Shown piece by piece: positions 34,501-46,026 of a stretch of 64,000 bases of DNA. The notes beneath the pieces were generated by a model. The model made no database searches, was not told the DNA's origin, and worked only from the letters and a program-made list of their open reading frames with translations. Position 1 is the stretch's first letter. Each line of letters opens with the position of its first letter. This DNA comes from an uncultured bacterium. GTDB taxonomy: Bacteria; Myxococcota_A; Polyangia; Polyangiales; Houyiibacteriaceae. The position numbers and the translations under genes were made by a program. The stretch lies in NCBI GenBank assembly GCA_938024995.1, contig CALJDU010000038.1, positions 1 through 64,000 of the forward strand, written 5' to 3'.

Positions 34501-35325
34501 ATGTCTCAGTTACTCGAAATGATCGGCCAGCAGCTAAACCCTGCCCAGGTCTCACAAATTGCCCAGTCTCTCGGTGCTTCCGAAGGCGCAACCGCGGCGG
34601 CCATCGAGGCCTCGCTGCCCATGCTGATCAGCGGTCTGGCGAAAAACGCGTCTAACCCTAATGGCGCAAGCGCGCTCGCGTCAGCGCTCGATCGTGACCA
34701 CGACGGAACCATCCTCGACCAGGTCGGTCCCCTGCTTGGAGGACTTCTCGGCGGCGGCAACCAAAGCGGCGACGCTCCGCGCATCGGCGATGGACACCTC
34801 ATCAAGGCCGCGCTCGGTGGTCTCTTCGGCGGAAACAAGAGCGAAGGGGACGGTCCCCGTCTCGGCGACGGTCACATCATCAAGGCCGCGCTTGGCGGCG
34901 CGTCCGGCGGAAGCCTCCTCGGTATGTTCGCGAGCGCGCTTACCTCGGCGCCTGGTCCCGGGAGCAACAAGACCGCGGACGGTGCTGGCATCCTTGGACA
35001 CATCCTCGGTGGTCGACGTGGTGCCGTACAAAACGGTGTCTCGCAGGCGAGCGGTCTCGGCGGCGCGCAGACCGGTCAGCTGATGGAGCTCCTCGCTCCG
35101 ATGCTTATGGGTGGTCTCGGTCGGATGAAGCAGCAGAACGGCCTCGACGCGGGTGGACTCGCGCAGCAGCTTGGTCAAGAGCAGCAGTCGATCCAGCAGC
35201 GCGCCGGCGGCGGCCTCCTCGGCGCCTTCCTCGACAAGGATGGCGACGGCGACATTGCCGACGATGTGGCCTCGATGGGCGCGCAGATGGTCGGAAAGCA
35301 GCTGCTCGGCCAGCTTCTCGGCTAA
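34501..35325 (+). CDS. DUF937 family protein with DxDxDG loops
   Basis: The 274-residue product has a DUF937 N-terminus (MSQLLEMIGQQL, then helices) and a Gly/Leu-rich body. Two near-identical segments (RIGDGHLIKAALGG and RLGDGHIIKAALGG) lie at about 95-135. Two calcium-loop-like sequences, DRDHDG (64-69) and DKDGDG (near 245-250), resemble dockerin/EF-hand loops. No signal peptide is seen. A strong RBS (AAGGAGG) lies 10 bases before the ATG, suggesting high expression. Function is unknown for the family. Confidence 0.8.
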   Translation: MSQLLEMIGQQLNPAQVSQIAQSLGASEGATAAAIEASLPMLISGLAKNASNPNGASALASALDRDHDGTILDQVGPLLGGLLGGGNQSGDAPRIGDGHLIKAALGGLFGGNKSEGDGPRLGDGHIIKAALGGASGGSLLGMFASALTSAPGPGSNKTADGAGILGHILGGRRGAVQNGVSQASGLGGAQTGQLMELLAPMLMGGLGRMKQQNGLDAGGLAQQLGQEQQSIQQRAGGGLLGAFLDKDGDGDIADDVASMGAQMVGKQLLGQLLG

Positions 35326-35346
35326 GCGGTTTCTCGCTTTTCAGAA

Positions 35347-35374
35347 CGGTCGCCTCCGGGCGGCCGCTTCTATT
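35347..35374 (+). terminator. Terminator after the DUF937 gene
   Basis: CGGTCGCC pairs with GGCGGCCG around a TCCG tetraloop (35347-35366), followed by a T-rich CTTCTATTT. Confidence 0.6.
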
Positions 35375-35436
35375 TAACGTCGAGAGTTTGTTGCGCATTG
35401 GTTGACCCCACCGACTCGTGACTCCACGTTGGAGGC

Positions 35437-35835
35437 ATGGACGGGAACGTGGTCGAGGTGCTTTTCGATGCCGAGTGTCCGCTGTGCATGCGTGAGATTC
35501 GTATGCTCCAGCGGCTCGACAAGCGCGGCCGCATTCGGTTCACCGACATCACCGACCCGAGCTTCGATCCTGCGGAGTACGGCCGCACGTTCGATGACGT
35601 CATGGAGCGCATCCACGGACGTCTTCCAGACGGCACGATCATCGAGGGCGTCGAAGTGTTCCGTCAGCTCTACAGCGCGGTCGGCTTCTCGCGGATTTCT
35701 TCGCTGACGAGGCTCCCCGGCATCTCTTCCGGCCTCGACTGGGCCTACCAGCGCTTCGCCAAGAACCGACTCAAGCTGACCGGTCGCTGTGTGAAGGACG
35801 AGTCGGGCGCGTGCGAAGTTCCGCGCCCCGCCTAA
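35437..35835 (+). CDS. DCC-family (DUF393) thiol-disulfide oxidoreductase-like protein
   Basis: The 132-residue product begins with [16 protein letters not shown], the DxxCxxC thioredoxin-like active site that names the DCC family, followed by a DITDP segment and the YGRT....M.R.HG...DG... region typical of the family. The size is normal. Redox substrate unknown. No signal peptide, so cytoplasmic. Confidence 0.88.
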   Translation: MDGNVVEVLFDAECPLCMREIRMLQRLDKRGRIRFTDITDPSFDPAEYGRTFDDVMERIHGRLPDGTIIEGVEVFRQLYSAVGFSRISSLTRLPGISSGLDWAYQRFAKNRLKLTGRCVKDESGACEVPRPA

Positions 35836-35896
35836 CCGTTATCTCTGTTTCGTTGGGCGATTCTGTTGGCGATTCTCTCGGCAGGGGAAACGCGAA

Positions 35897-36715
35897 ATGG
35901 TGACGGAGCTCCTCATCACATTCGCGGTGTCGCTCGCCGTGGCGGTGGCGTGCGTCTTCGTTCTGTTTCTGATCAGCATCCCGACCCGTAACGTTTCCTT
36001 CATCGACGCCTACTGGGGCCCGGGGTTCGCGTTGATCACCGGCGTCACGATGTGGCGCGCGACCATCGACACCACGCCGACCACGCGCAGCCTCTTACTG
36101 CTCGGCTTGGTCTCGCTCTGGGCCGCCCGGCTCGGCATCTATCTTCTCTCGCGGAGCCTCGGCGAACCCGAAGACCGGCGCTACGCGGCGATGCGGAAAA
36201 AGGTCGGGACCGAGCGCTTCATCCTGAAGAGCCTGTTCACGGTTTTCCTTTTGCAGGCGGCTCTCCAGACGTTCATCGCGGCTCCGCTTCAGGTCGCGCA
36301 GTGGATCCCCGGCGACCGCCCGCTCGGCCTCCTCGACCTCGCGGGCGCGAGCCTCTTCGCGCTTGGGTTCTTCTTCGAGACGGTGGGTGACTTCCAGCTC
36401 GCGCGCTTCCTCCGCGACCCCGCGAACAAAGGCCAGGTGATGAACCACGGGCTTTGGCGGTTCACGCGACACCCGAACTACTTCGGTGACTTCTGCGTGT
36501 GGTGGGGCTTCTTCTTGATCGCGTGTGCGACCCCGTACGGCGCGTACACCATTTTCGCGCCGCTCTTGATGAGCTTCCTGCTCTTACGCGTCTCGGGCGT
36601 CTCTCTGCTCGAGAAGACAATCAAGAAGCGGCGGCCGGGCTACGCGGAGTACATCGCGCGCACGAGCGCGTTCTTTCCCTGGCCACCTCGCCCGCAGGGA
36701 GAGCAGGAGCCGTGA
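35897..36715 (+). CDS. DUF1295 membrane protein (steroid 5-alpha-reductase-like fold)
   Basis: The 272-residue product has about six or seven transmembrane helices. It carries the family segments FIDAYWGPGF (near 33), RDPANKGQVMNHGLWRFTRHPNYFGDF.VWWG (about 170-200), which bind cofactor in the reductase superfamily, and RRPGYAEYIARTS near the C-terminus. The enzymatic role in bacteria is not established; an NADPH-dependent lipid reductase is plausible. GTG gene follows after 4 bases, suggesting one operon. Confidence 0.88.
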   Translation: MVTELLITFAVSLAVAVACVFVLFLISIPTRNVSFIDAYWGPGFALITGVTMWRATIDTTPTTRSLLLLGLVSLWAARLGIYLLSRSLGEPEDRRYAAMRKKVGTERFILKSLFTVFLLQAALQTFIAAPLQVAQWIPGDRPLGLLDLAGASLFALGFFFETVGDFQLARFLRDPANKGQVMNHGLWRFTRHPNYFGDFCVWWGFFLIACATPYGAYTIFAPLLMSFLLLRVSGVSLLEKTIKKRRPGYAEYIARTSAFFPWPPRPQGEQEP

Positions 36716-36719
36716 TAGC

Positions 36720-37469
36720 GTGGCGCTCGTGCGCCGCCTGGCCCAGCGTTCGCCACTGTGGTTCCTGGTTCTCGCGCTCGTCGTGCAGACGGTCACCTTT
36801 GCGCCTCAGCGCGTGGCTGCGCAGGCTCCGGCTGAGTGCCTCGATGAGCTAAGCGACGCGGAGGTTCGCGCGCGTAACGAGTGGCTCGACGATCACTTCC
36901 AAGCAGGCAAGCGTCGCGCGCGCGCTTGGTGGTTCTCGTGGATCGCGATCATGTCCGCGATCTCGATCGGGCAGTTCGTCCTTGGCTCCCAAGCGGAAGA
37001 AGAGGTCGATCGGGTGAGCAACTTCATCGGCGGATCCGGCGCTGCGCTCTTGGTCGGCCAGCTGCTCGTCTTTCCGCACACCCCTGCGTTCGCGCCGCAG
37101 CGTTTTCGTCGTCACGCGGAGGCGACCGAGGCCGATCGCCGGCGCAAGCTGGAGTACGGAATGGAGCTGCTCGAGCGCGGCGCGACGCAACAGCAGAACG
37201 GGCGCACCGGATGGCTCGTTCACACCGGCCCTCTGCTCTGGTCGAGCGTCATCATCCCGACCATGCAGGTCCGCTATGGCGACTGGCTCACGACGGCGCG
37301 GATGGTGCTCGGCGGCTGGACCTTCACGCACTTGCGGATCTGGTCCCAGCCGATGTTCGCGACGCACGACTGGCGACGCTTTCGCGGGATGAATTGCGGG
37401 GGTCGCTATCGGCCGCGTCATGAAGTGACGGTCGAGGTCGCGGGCACCGGCATGCGGGTCACGTGGTGA
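36720..37469 (+). CDS. Membrane protein of unknown function
   Basis: The 249-residue product (GTG start) has a signal-like first helix ending AAAQ-like VAAQAP, then a soluble segment. Two close transmembrane helices lie at about 70-90 and 100-120, and further hydrophobic stretches near 170-215. I recognise no family. It overlaps the sigma-54 activator start (stop at 37467-37469, next starts GTG 37463/37466), so the two are co-translated and may work together. Confidence 0.7.
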   Translation: MALVRRLAQRSPLWFLVLALVVQTVTFAPQRVAAQAPAECLDELSDAEVRARNEWLDDHFQAGKRRARAWWFSWIAIMSAISIGQFVLGSQAEEEVDRVSNFIGGSGAALLVGQLLVFPHTPAFAPQRFRRHAEATEADRRRKLEYGMELLERGATQQQNGRTGWLVHTGPLLWSSVIIPTMQVRYGDWLTTARMVLGGWTFTHLRIWSQPMFATHDWRRFRGMNCGGRYRPRHEVTVEVAGTGMRVTW

Positions 37470-38464
37470 CCCACGGCGTCGACCTCGACAGCGGGAGGTT
37501 CGGCGATCTCCACTTCGCCTCGAGCGCCATGCGAGAGGCCGCGGCCCTCCTCGCGAAGGTCGCGCCGACCGATCTCTCGTGCGTCGTCACGGGAGAAACC
37601 GGTACCGGAAAGGAGCTCGCCGCGCGCGCGCTTCATCAACACAGCGACAGAGCCGCGATGCCGTTCGTCGTGGTCGACTGCGGGGCCGTTCAGCGTAACT
37701 TGATCGAGTCTGAGCTCTTTGGTCACGAACGCGGCGCGTTCACCGGAGCGGAGCGCGCGCGCGCCGGGGCGTTCGAGACGGCCGACAAAGGAACGCTCTT
37801 CCTCGACGAGATCGGCGAGCTCCCGCTCGACCTTCAGCCCAAGCTGCTCCGCGTGCTTGAGCGCGGAGAGATCAAGCGTCTCGGTGCCTCCCGACGCGTG
37901 GTGGTGGACGTTCGCGTCGTGGCGGCGACGCACCGCGACCTCCCCGCGATGGTCGACGCGGAAACGTTTCGCGAAGACCTCTTCTATCGACTCGCGGAGG
38001 TCGTGGTCGCGCTGCCCGCGCTCCGGGATCGTGTGGGCGGCGCCGCGTTCCTCGCCGAGCGATTCCTCAAAGACCTCAACGGTGAGCTCACCCCAGGCGC
38101 CAAAGACGCGCTCAACACGCGCCGGTGGCCCGGGAACGTTCGAGAGCTGCGCAACGTCCTTCGTCGCGCCGCGGTGATGAGCGAGGGTCCCATCGAGGCG
38201 GCCCACTTCGCGCCCCTTGTCACCGGCGCGCAGGTGTCTCGTGACGCGGTGCCGCTTTCGGATCACCTCCCGCTCAAGGAAGCGCGTGAGCTCTGGCTCG
38301 AGCCGCTTGAGCGCCGGTATCTCGTGGCCGTGCTCGCGCGACATGAAGGCGATCTCACCTCCGCTGCCGCGCATATCGGGCTCCACAAGAAATCCCTCGA
38401 GAGGCTCTTGCGAAAGCACGCGCTTAAGCCGATGACTCGGCCAGGGGCAGGAGAAAAAGACTGA
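37463..38464 (+). CDS. Sigma-54-dependent transcriptional activator without sensor domain
   Basis: The 333-residue product consists of a sigma-54 AAA+ domain and a C-terminal Fis-type HTH. Walker A GETGTGKE (44-51), the sigma-54 contact loop GAFTGA (91-96), Walker B LFLDEIGEL, and arginine-finger region WPGNVRELRN are present, so it should open sigma-54 promoters. No receiver, GAF or FHA domain precedes it; regulation must come from another protein, as with PspF. The coupled upstream membrane protein is a candidate regulator. GTG start; coupled by TGATG to the next gene. Confidence 0.9.
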   Translation: MVTHGVDLDSGRFGDLHFASSAMREAAALLAKVAPTDLSCVVTGETGTGKELAARALHQHSDRAAMPFVVVDCGAVQRNLIESELFGHERGAFTGAERARAGAFETADKGTLFLDEIGELPLDLQPKLLRVLERGEIKRLGASRRVVVDVRVVAATHRDLPAMVDAETFREDLFYRLAEVVVALPALRDRVGGAAFLAERFLKDLNGELTPGAKDALNTRRWPGNVRELRNVLRRAAVMSEGPIEAAHFAPLVTGAQVSRDAVPLSDHLPLKEARELWLEPLERRYLVAVLARHEGDLTSAAAHIGLHKKSLERLLRKHALKPMTRPGAGEKD

Positions 38465-39078
38465 TGAGCATCCAGAAGACCACTCCGTACCGTTCGGCCA
38501 CGCTCGCTTGCGCGATGCTCTGCGCGCTTACCCTCTTCGGCTGCGACTCCATCCTAGAGGGCTTCGGTAACGCGCTGCAGGAGCACGCGGATGAGCGCGC
38601 GGCGCAAGAAGCGGCGCGACAGGCCGCCGAAGGGGCCGAGCCAGGGAACGACGAGGCTCCTTCGGCCGAAGTCGAAGAAGCGAACCCCGCGACCGAGGTG
38701 GCGGCGCAGCCCAACCAGCGACAGCAACAGACCCCGACCGAAGCACGCGATGACGAGGCGGAGGCCAACCCCGGCCGACGCGTCTCCCAGGACCCGATCC
38801 TCGCGCGGCTCCGCAACAAGCCCATGCGCTACACCCGCCACGGCGAGTGCCGCATGGAGTGCCGCCACATTTCCTCGGACGAGGTCCGTGAGATCCTGAA
38901 CCACGGAACGGTCGCCCATGACCGGACCCGACGCGATGGACGATGCACGACCTACGCGGTTGAAGGCACGACGAGCGAAGACCAGCGCGTTCGCATCGTG
39001 TACGGCGATTGTGAGCGCGAGACCCGGCTGATTACCGCGATCGACCTCGGCGAAGACTGGGATTGCGAGTGCCAATAA
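38464..39078 (+). CDS. Lipoprotein with DUF4258-like C-terminal domain
   Basis: The 204-residue product has a signal ending in LFGC, a long Glu/Ala/Gln linker (about 45-115), then a C-terminal domain: YTRHGECRMECRHIS..EV.EIL, ending in EDWDCECQ. This matches the shape of DUF4258 domains (the [H/R]-Cys-rich toxin-like fold), here with six Cys that could form disulfides in the periplasm. Function unknown. It is co-translated with the sigma-54 activator. Confidence 0.75.
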   Translation: MSIQKTTPYRSATLACAMLCALTLFGCDSILEGFGNALQEHADERAAQEAARQAAEGAEPGNDEAPSAEVEEANPATEVAAQPNQRQQQTPTEARDDEAEANPGRRVSQDPILARLRNKPMRYTRHGECRMECRHISSDEVREILNHGTVAHDRTRRDGRCTTYAVEGTTSEDQRVRIVYGDCERETRLITAIDLGEDWDCECQ

Positions 39079-39125
39079 GCGAAGGTCGCTTGACGGCGCG
39101 ACGCGCGATTGACTAGCAACGCTTC

Positions 39126-40322
39126 ATGGCAGGCGGCGGTGGCGGAGGGAAATCGTGGATTTACGCGTTGGTGGGCGGATGCGCCGTCCTCGGCGTTGCA
39201 CATGTAGCCCACGAATCGATCCCTGGCGTCGCCCACGCCGCGATGCTCGCGCTCGGCGGCCTCGCGGTCGTCTTCGGATCCTGCGAAGCGATGATCAAGA
39301 GCGTGGAGGGAATCGGCGCCCGCGTCGGTCTCAACCAGTTCGTCGCCGGGACACTCGCGGGACTCGCCAGCAACGTCCCCGAGCTCGTGATGCTCGGCTT
39401 CGTGGTCGCCGCGACTCCGCGGGTCGGGTTCATCGTGACGTGCCTGACCCTGCACGTTGGCGCGCTCGCGTTCGGACTTTACAGCGCCTTGCTCCCTCGC
39501 GATGAAACGGGACACGCGCGCCTGCCCAAGGCGCTCGTGAACATCAGCACGGATCTCTACGCGGCCGCGGCGGGTGTCTTCATTGGGACCGGCGGACTGA
39601 TGATCATGCTGAAGACGTTCGAGGCGGGTGAGCACGCTGGCGAAGGTCTCGGCGCGACCGACCTCTACGTGTTGGGCGTCGCCCTCCTCTTCGTCGAAGT
39701 GGTCGCGATCAAGCGGCTGATCGCGCGCTTCAGCAGCGACGATCCCACCGATGACGACGACACCGCAGAGGAAGCCGCAGCAAAGGCCAAGGCAGCAGAA
39801 GCGACCGAAGCGAACCCTCCCTCGTGGGGTGCGATCGCCGGCTTCGGTGCGCTTGGGATCGTGACCAGCGTGATCGGTGGTCACGCGGTCGGAGACTTCT
39901 CGGACATCTTGGTCACGGCGCTGACTGAGCGTGGCTACACCGAGATGTTCGGCGCGATCGTGTTGAGCATCTTCGCCGCGGCCGGCGCCTTCGCCATGAT
40001 CATCACGGCGCACACCAAGGGCATGTACGACGTCGCCCTCGCGAGCGCGTCGGGACAGATCAGTCAGGTCCCCTTCGTCGTTCTACCGCTCACGATGATC
40101 ATGATGGCCGCGTTCTCTCAGATGGGGATCATCCCGACGCTGCCCAACGGCGGCGTCCTCCCGATCGACCTCGAGACCACCTCCGTGATCTTTCTCTCCT
40201 TCCCGCCGATGCTCATGCTCTGGAAGTCGGTGCAGGACGATGGACAGGTCAACTGGGTCGAGACCGCGTCGATGGTGACCCTCTTCGGGCTCACCATCTA
40301 CTTCCTCGCCCAACACGGGTGA
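39126..40322 (+). CDS. Ca2+/cation antiporter (CaCA)-like membrane protein
   Basis: The 398-residue product has about 10-11 hydrophobic segments. Two alpha-repeat-like motifs are visible: GLASNVPELVMLGF (about 80-93) and ASASGQISQVPFVVLPL (about 310-326), which in this superfamily carry the ion-binding Glu/Asn. An acidic cytoplasmic loop (DDPTDDDDTAEE) with a charged helix joins the halves. The second motif lacks the usual Asn-Pro-Glu/Asp pairing, so ion specificity is uncertain. Confidence 0.75.
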   Translation: MAGGGGGGKSWIYALVGGCAVLGVAHVAHESIPGVAHAAMLALGGLAVVFGSCEAMIKSVEGIGARVGLNQFVAGTLAGLASNVPELVMLGFVVAATPRVGFIVTCLTLHVGALAFGLYSALLPRDETGHARLPKALVNISTDLYAAAAGVFIGTGGLMIMLKTFEAGEHAGEGLGATDLYVLGVALLFVEVVAIKRLIARFSSDDPTDDDDTAEEAAAKAKAAEATEANPPSWGAIAGFGALGIVTSVIGGHAVGDFSDILVTALTERGYTEMFGAIVLSIFAAAGAFAMIITAHTKGMYDVALASASGQISQVPFVVLPLTMIMMAAFSQMGIIPTLPNGGVLPIDLETTSVIFLSFPPMLMLWKSVQDDGQVNWVETASMVTLFGLTIYFLAQHG

Positions 40323-40359
40323 CAACGGCGTAACCCCTGAGGAGAACCGCCGCGGACGT

Positions 40360-41571
40360 TTGACGTATGCGACGCGACCTTTGATTCTGTCGCCCGTGAA
40401 GACGTCGCCGCTTCTCGCTCGATGCGAAAACGAGGTCATCCTAGGCCGCGTTTTTTGCGAGCTGACGTACGCCGGCGCCCCTCTTCCGCATCGCCGCGCG
40501 GCGTCTCTCCTGGACGGCTTTCGTGACAGCGCGGAGTACGCCGCTGCGCTTCGGGGCGACGTCTCCCCGCTGGTCAAGAGGCTCACTCAAGAGGAGCTCA
40601 AGGATGAGCGCGACAAGCACCACGCGGCGCTGCTCTTCTCTCACGCCGCGGACTGCGTGACCTTTCGTGGGGACCTCGAGCGCGCCCATCCGCTCCGCGT
40701 TCGCGCGATCAATCTCTTCCGCTCCATTTCGGTCTCCTACTACACAGGTATCGCCGACGTGGTGGTCTCGGGGACGCCCGCGGTCGAGATCAAGGAAGCT
40801 GCGCGCGCAGCGGGTCTGGACGAGCTGACGCGTGTGGGTCGCGAAGCCCGGGACGGAGCGCTGACCCGTTCACGGCGAGGCGCCGCCGCGATGAAGATCT
40901 TGGGTCGCTTCGTCGGCGACGTTGAAGGCGCGCGCGCGGATGAGGTGCGGGTCCAAGCCAGCGCCGAAGCAGCCGGCGCGGTGCAAGTCGCGCTGACCGC
41001 GGTGGAGGATGGCTTGACCGAAGCCCTCGCCAAAGCAGAGCCCGGAGCGGACGTCTTCGTTTGGCTCGGCGAGGCGCGGAAGGTCTGGGACTGGTCTGGG
41101 CAGCACGTCGATGTCGAGAAGTTCATGGTCGCGAAGGCCAAGCCGATCTGCTGGGAGATCTACAACGCGAAGCGGTGGCCCGCGCTCCGGCAGATGACCG
41201 CGCTGCTTCGACCGATCGTGTCGAGCCTCGCGACCCGGATCGAGCAGACCCGAGAGCCTATCGCCTACGCCGCGAACACCGCGCAGATGCTCGTGTTCGA
41301 GTCGGAGATGGACGCGCGGCTGGAGAAGCAGATCCAGATCGCAGAGCGCGCGCTTCGCATTTGCGACACGCATCGAAACGCGCGGGTCGTGCTCTGCGAC
41401 TTTTTCGTTCATCGCGCGAATCGAACGCTCGACAACGCCTCGGTCTTTGGTCAGCAAGGCGCGCGACGCCGCGCTACGGAAGACGCAGAGCGCGCGCGTG
41501 CGCTATGGCCCAGCTCCAAGCGACTGAGCAAGCTCGACCAGCGCCTCGCGCGATCGAGGTTCTTCGGATGA
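40360..41571 (+). CDS. Hsp70-cluster helical protein A (unknown family)
   Basis: The product is at most 403 residues (TTG start; an in-frame GTG at 40396 gives 391). It is almost wholly helical with no recognised catalytic motif. The C-terminal ~75 residues (QIQIAERALRICDTHRNARV...) look like TPR-type helical hairpins. There is no signal peptide, so it should be cytoplasmic. Its stop overlaps the J-like gene start by ATGA. Position as first gene of the block suggests a client-binding or regulatory partner of the Hsp70 homologue. The name is by position only. Confidence 0.7.
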   Translation: MTYATRPLILSPVKTSPLLARCENEVILGRVFCELTYAGAPLPHRRAASLLDGFRDSAEYAAALRGDVSPLVKRLTQEELKDERDKHHAALLFSHAADCVTFRGDLERAHPLRVRAINLFRSISVSYYTGIADVVVSGTPAVEIKEAARAAGLDELTRVGREARDGALTRSRRGAAAMKILGRFVGDVEGARADEVRVQASAEAAGAVQVALTAVEDGLTEALAKAEPGADVFVWLGEARKVWDWSGQHVDVEKFMVAKAKPICWEIYNAKRWPALRQMTALLRPIVSSLATRIEQTREPIAYAANTAQMLVFESEMDARLEKQIQIAERALRICDTHRNARVVLCDFFVHRANRTLDNASVFGQQGARRRATEDAERARALWPSSKRLSKLDQRLARSRFFG

Positions 41572-41999
41572 GCAGAGGCAAGAACAAGCGCGGGGGCGAC
41601 CACGCCGACGACGTGAAGAAGGGCGCGCATGAGGAGCTCGCGGCCAACCCTTTCGAAAAGTACGACCTCGATCCGAGCGAAGGCCCGACCGCGATCACGG
41701 AGCGTCTGCGTGAGCTCGCCGAAGACGCGACCTGTGACGAAGAACGCGATGAGATCCGCGCGGCTTGGGAGGAGCTGACGATGCACCCCCTGCGCCGGCT
41801 ACGCGCTGCGTTCCGCGCGCACCCGGAGCATCGCGAGCCGCTCCCCCGTCGACCCCGGGCCCGGCGCGCCGCGCGGTCAACGCCGGAGCCTCTCGCGCTC
41901 CTCGACCTCTGGTCTCCGCCCGAGCTGCACGCGCTCTTCGAAGACGACGCGGCCCTTCCCGACCTCCCGCTGGTCGATGACCCGGCGCTCAAGCCATGA
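41568..41999 (+). CDS. Short protein with degenerate J-domain-like segment, no HPD
   Basis: The 143-residue product has a basic N-terminus, then residues 28-83 that follow the order of a J-domain: NPFEKYDLDPSEGPTAI (helix I, loop), ERLRELAEDA (helix II), and EIRAAWEELTMHPLRRLRAAF (helix III/IV). The HPD tripeptide between helices II and III, required to stimulate Hsp70 ATPase, is absent; that stretch reads ATCDEERD. The remaining 60 residues are Pro/Arg-rich, then acidic. It is coupled by ATGA to the upstream gene and lies 48 bases before the Hsp70 gene. Confidence 0.7.
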   Translation: MSRGKNKRGGDHADDVKKGAHEELAANPFEKYDLDPSEGPTAITERLRELAEDATCDEERDEIRAAWEELTMHPLRRLRAAFRAHPEHREPLPRRPRARRAARSTPEPLALLDLWSPPELHALFEDDAALPDLPLVDDPALKP

Positions 42000-42047
42000 G
42001 CTGGTCCTCACGACTTCCATGAAACGATTCGAGACGAAACGAGCCCC

Positions 42048-44611
<2,564 letters not shown>

Positions 44612-44615
<4 letters not shown>

Positions 44616-45949
44616 CCCTTGTCGATCGCATGACCGTGGCCGCGGCGGAACAGGTCGGAGAGACGATGGGTCCGCGCGCGGGTCTGACGGCTCTCTTGCC
44701 GCTGGTCACCAAGCTCGAGTCAAAAGCGGAAGCGTGTCGCGCGCTCTTCGCCGCGCTGAGTCACGCGATCGCGCTCTCCGATCGGGACGCGGCGCAGCGC
44801 TTGATCGACCTCTTCCCGATCGCCTCGAGCGGCGCCCGCTTCCCGGACGTGGTCGCGGCGTGTCACGCGCTCCGCGGCTGGCCCGAGCTCGCGGTCGAGC
44901 TGGCGACCGAGGAGACGACTCGGACTCGCTCGGCGCGGGCCTTTTATCTCCGTGGACGGCTGCTCTGCGATCTCGGAGCGCGTGAGCGCGCCGCGGACGA
45001 TTTTCTCTCCGCCCACGCCCACGCGACGACCAAGCACCTCCCGCTCGTCGCGAACGTCGCCGCCGCCCAGGCCTTCTGCTTGGGTCGACACACCATGCGG
45101 CGCGAGGTCGACCCCGTCGCGCTGCCCCCTCCGCTCGCGCTTCGCTTCGCCGAAACAGCGCTGTCTGGAAAAGGCCGCTACGCCCGAGTCGCGGGCCTCG
45201 ACCTGTTGCTTCGCCTCGCGACCGGGGACGACGGCGCGACCGCGCAGCACGCGCGACGCATCGCCGCGCGCTACGCTGACGCGACGCTCAGCGCGCTCAC
45301 CGAGATTGAGCGAGACCGACTCCGCTCCATCTTCGGGACCGAGCCGGAGATGACGCGACGCGCAGCGCTGCTCAAGCGATGGGAAATGATCGAAGACGTG
45401 ATTCAGACCGGCTCCGCGGCCAACTCGCTTCGCGCTTCTCCCCACCGCCGCCGGATCGACGCGGTTCTGTCTGCGCGAACCGCGGGACCGCGACCGCCCG
45501 GCCCGGCCGCGACTTGGCTCTCGTTAGAGCTCTGCGCGCGCCTCGCGCCTCCTCGTTCCAGCGGAGACCTGTCCGGCGCCAACGCCTTGATCCACGAGCT
45601 CCGAGAACTGTTGCCATCGCTCACCGCGGTGTCCCGCGCGCTCTACACGGCCGCGACCTTGGCGCTCGAAGAACCGGCGACCCGTGAAGCCGGCGCCGCC
45701 CTCGCGCGCGTCGTTTTGGAGCGCGACGATCACCGCCCCGAGAATGGATGGCGGCGACTCGCGACGGCCCTCCGAACCGCCGGCGAGCCCGCGCTCGCCA
45801 ACCAGGCCCTGCTCATCGGCGCGCAGAAGCGGGAAGCCGGAGCGCGCGACGACTACCGCGTCGCGCTCGCCATCGAGGCCCGCGCTGCGTACGACCGTGG
45901 TGACCCCGAGGCCGCCCTGCGAGCGCTCTCTCTGCGCGACGCGATCTAG
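44612..45949 (+). CDS. Hsp70-cluster helical protein D (unknown family)
   Basis: The 445-residue product is all-helical, with pairs of helices through the protein (for example FYLRGRLLCDLGARERAADDF and AFRTAG-like LATALRTAGEPALANQ), resembling TPR or SEL1 type repeats without a clear consensus. It has no signal peptide. Its start overlaps the Hsp70 stop (ATGA), so it is translated with it. A scaffold or client-adaptor role is inferred from context only. The last gene of the four-gene block; no terminator was found in the 77 bases after it. Confidence 0.7.
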
Positions 45950-46026
45950 CTAGCGAGACGTCTATCGGCGGGGTTCACCTCCGAGCCTCCGCGTGACGGC
46001 GCGTCCAAGTGACGACGATCGGCGTG

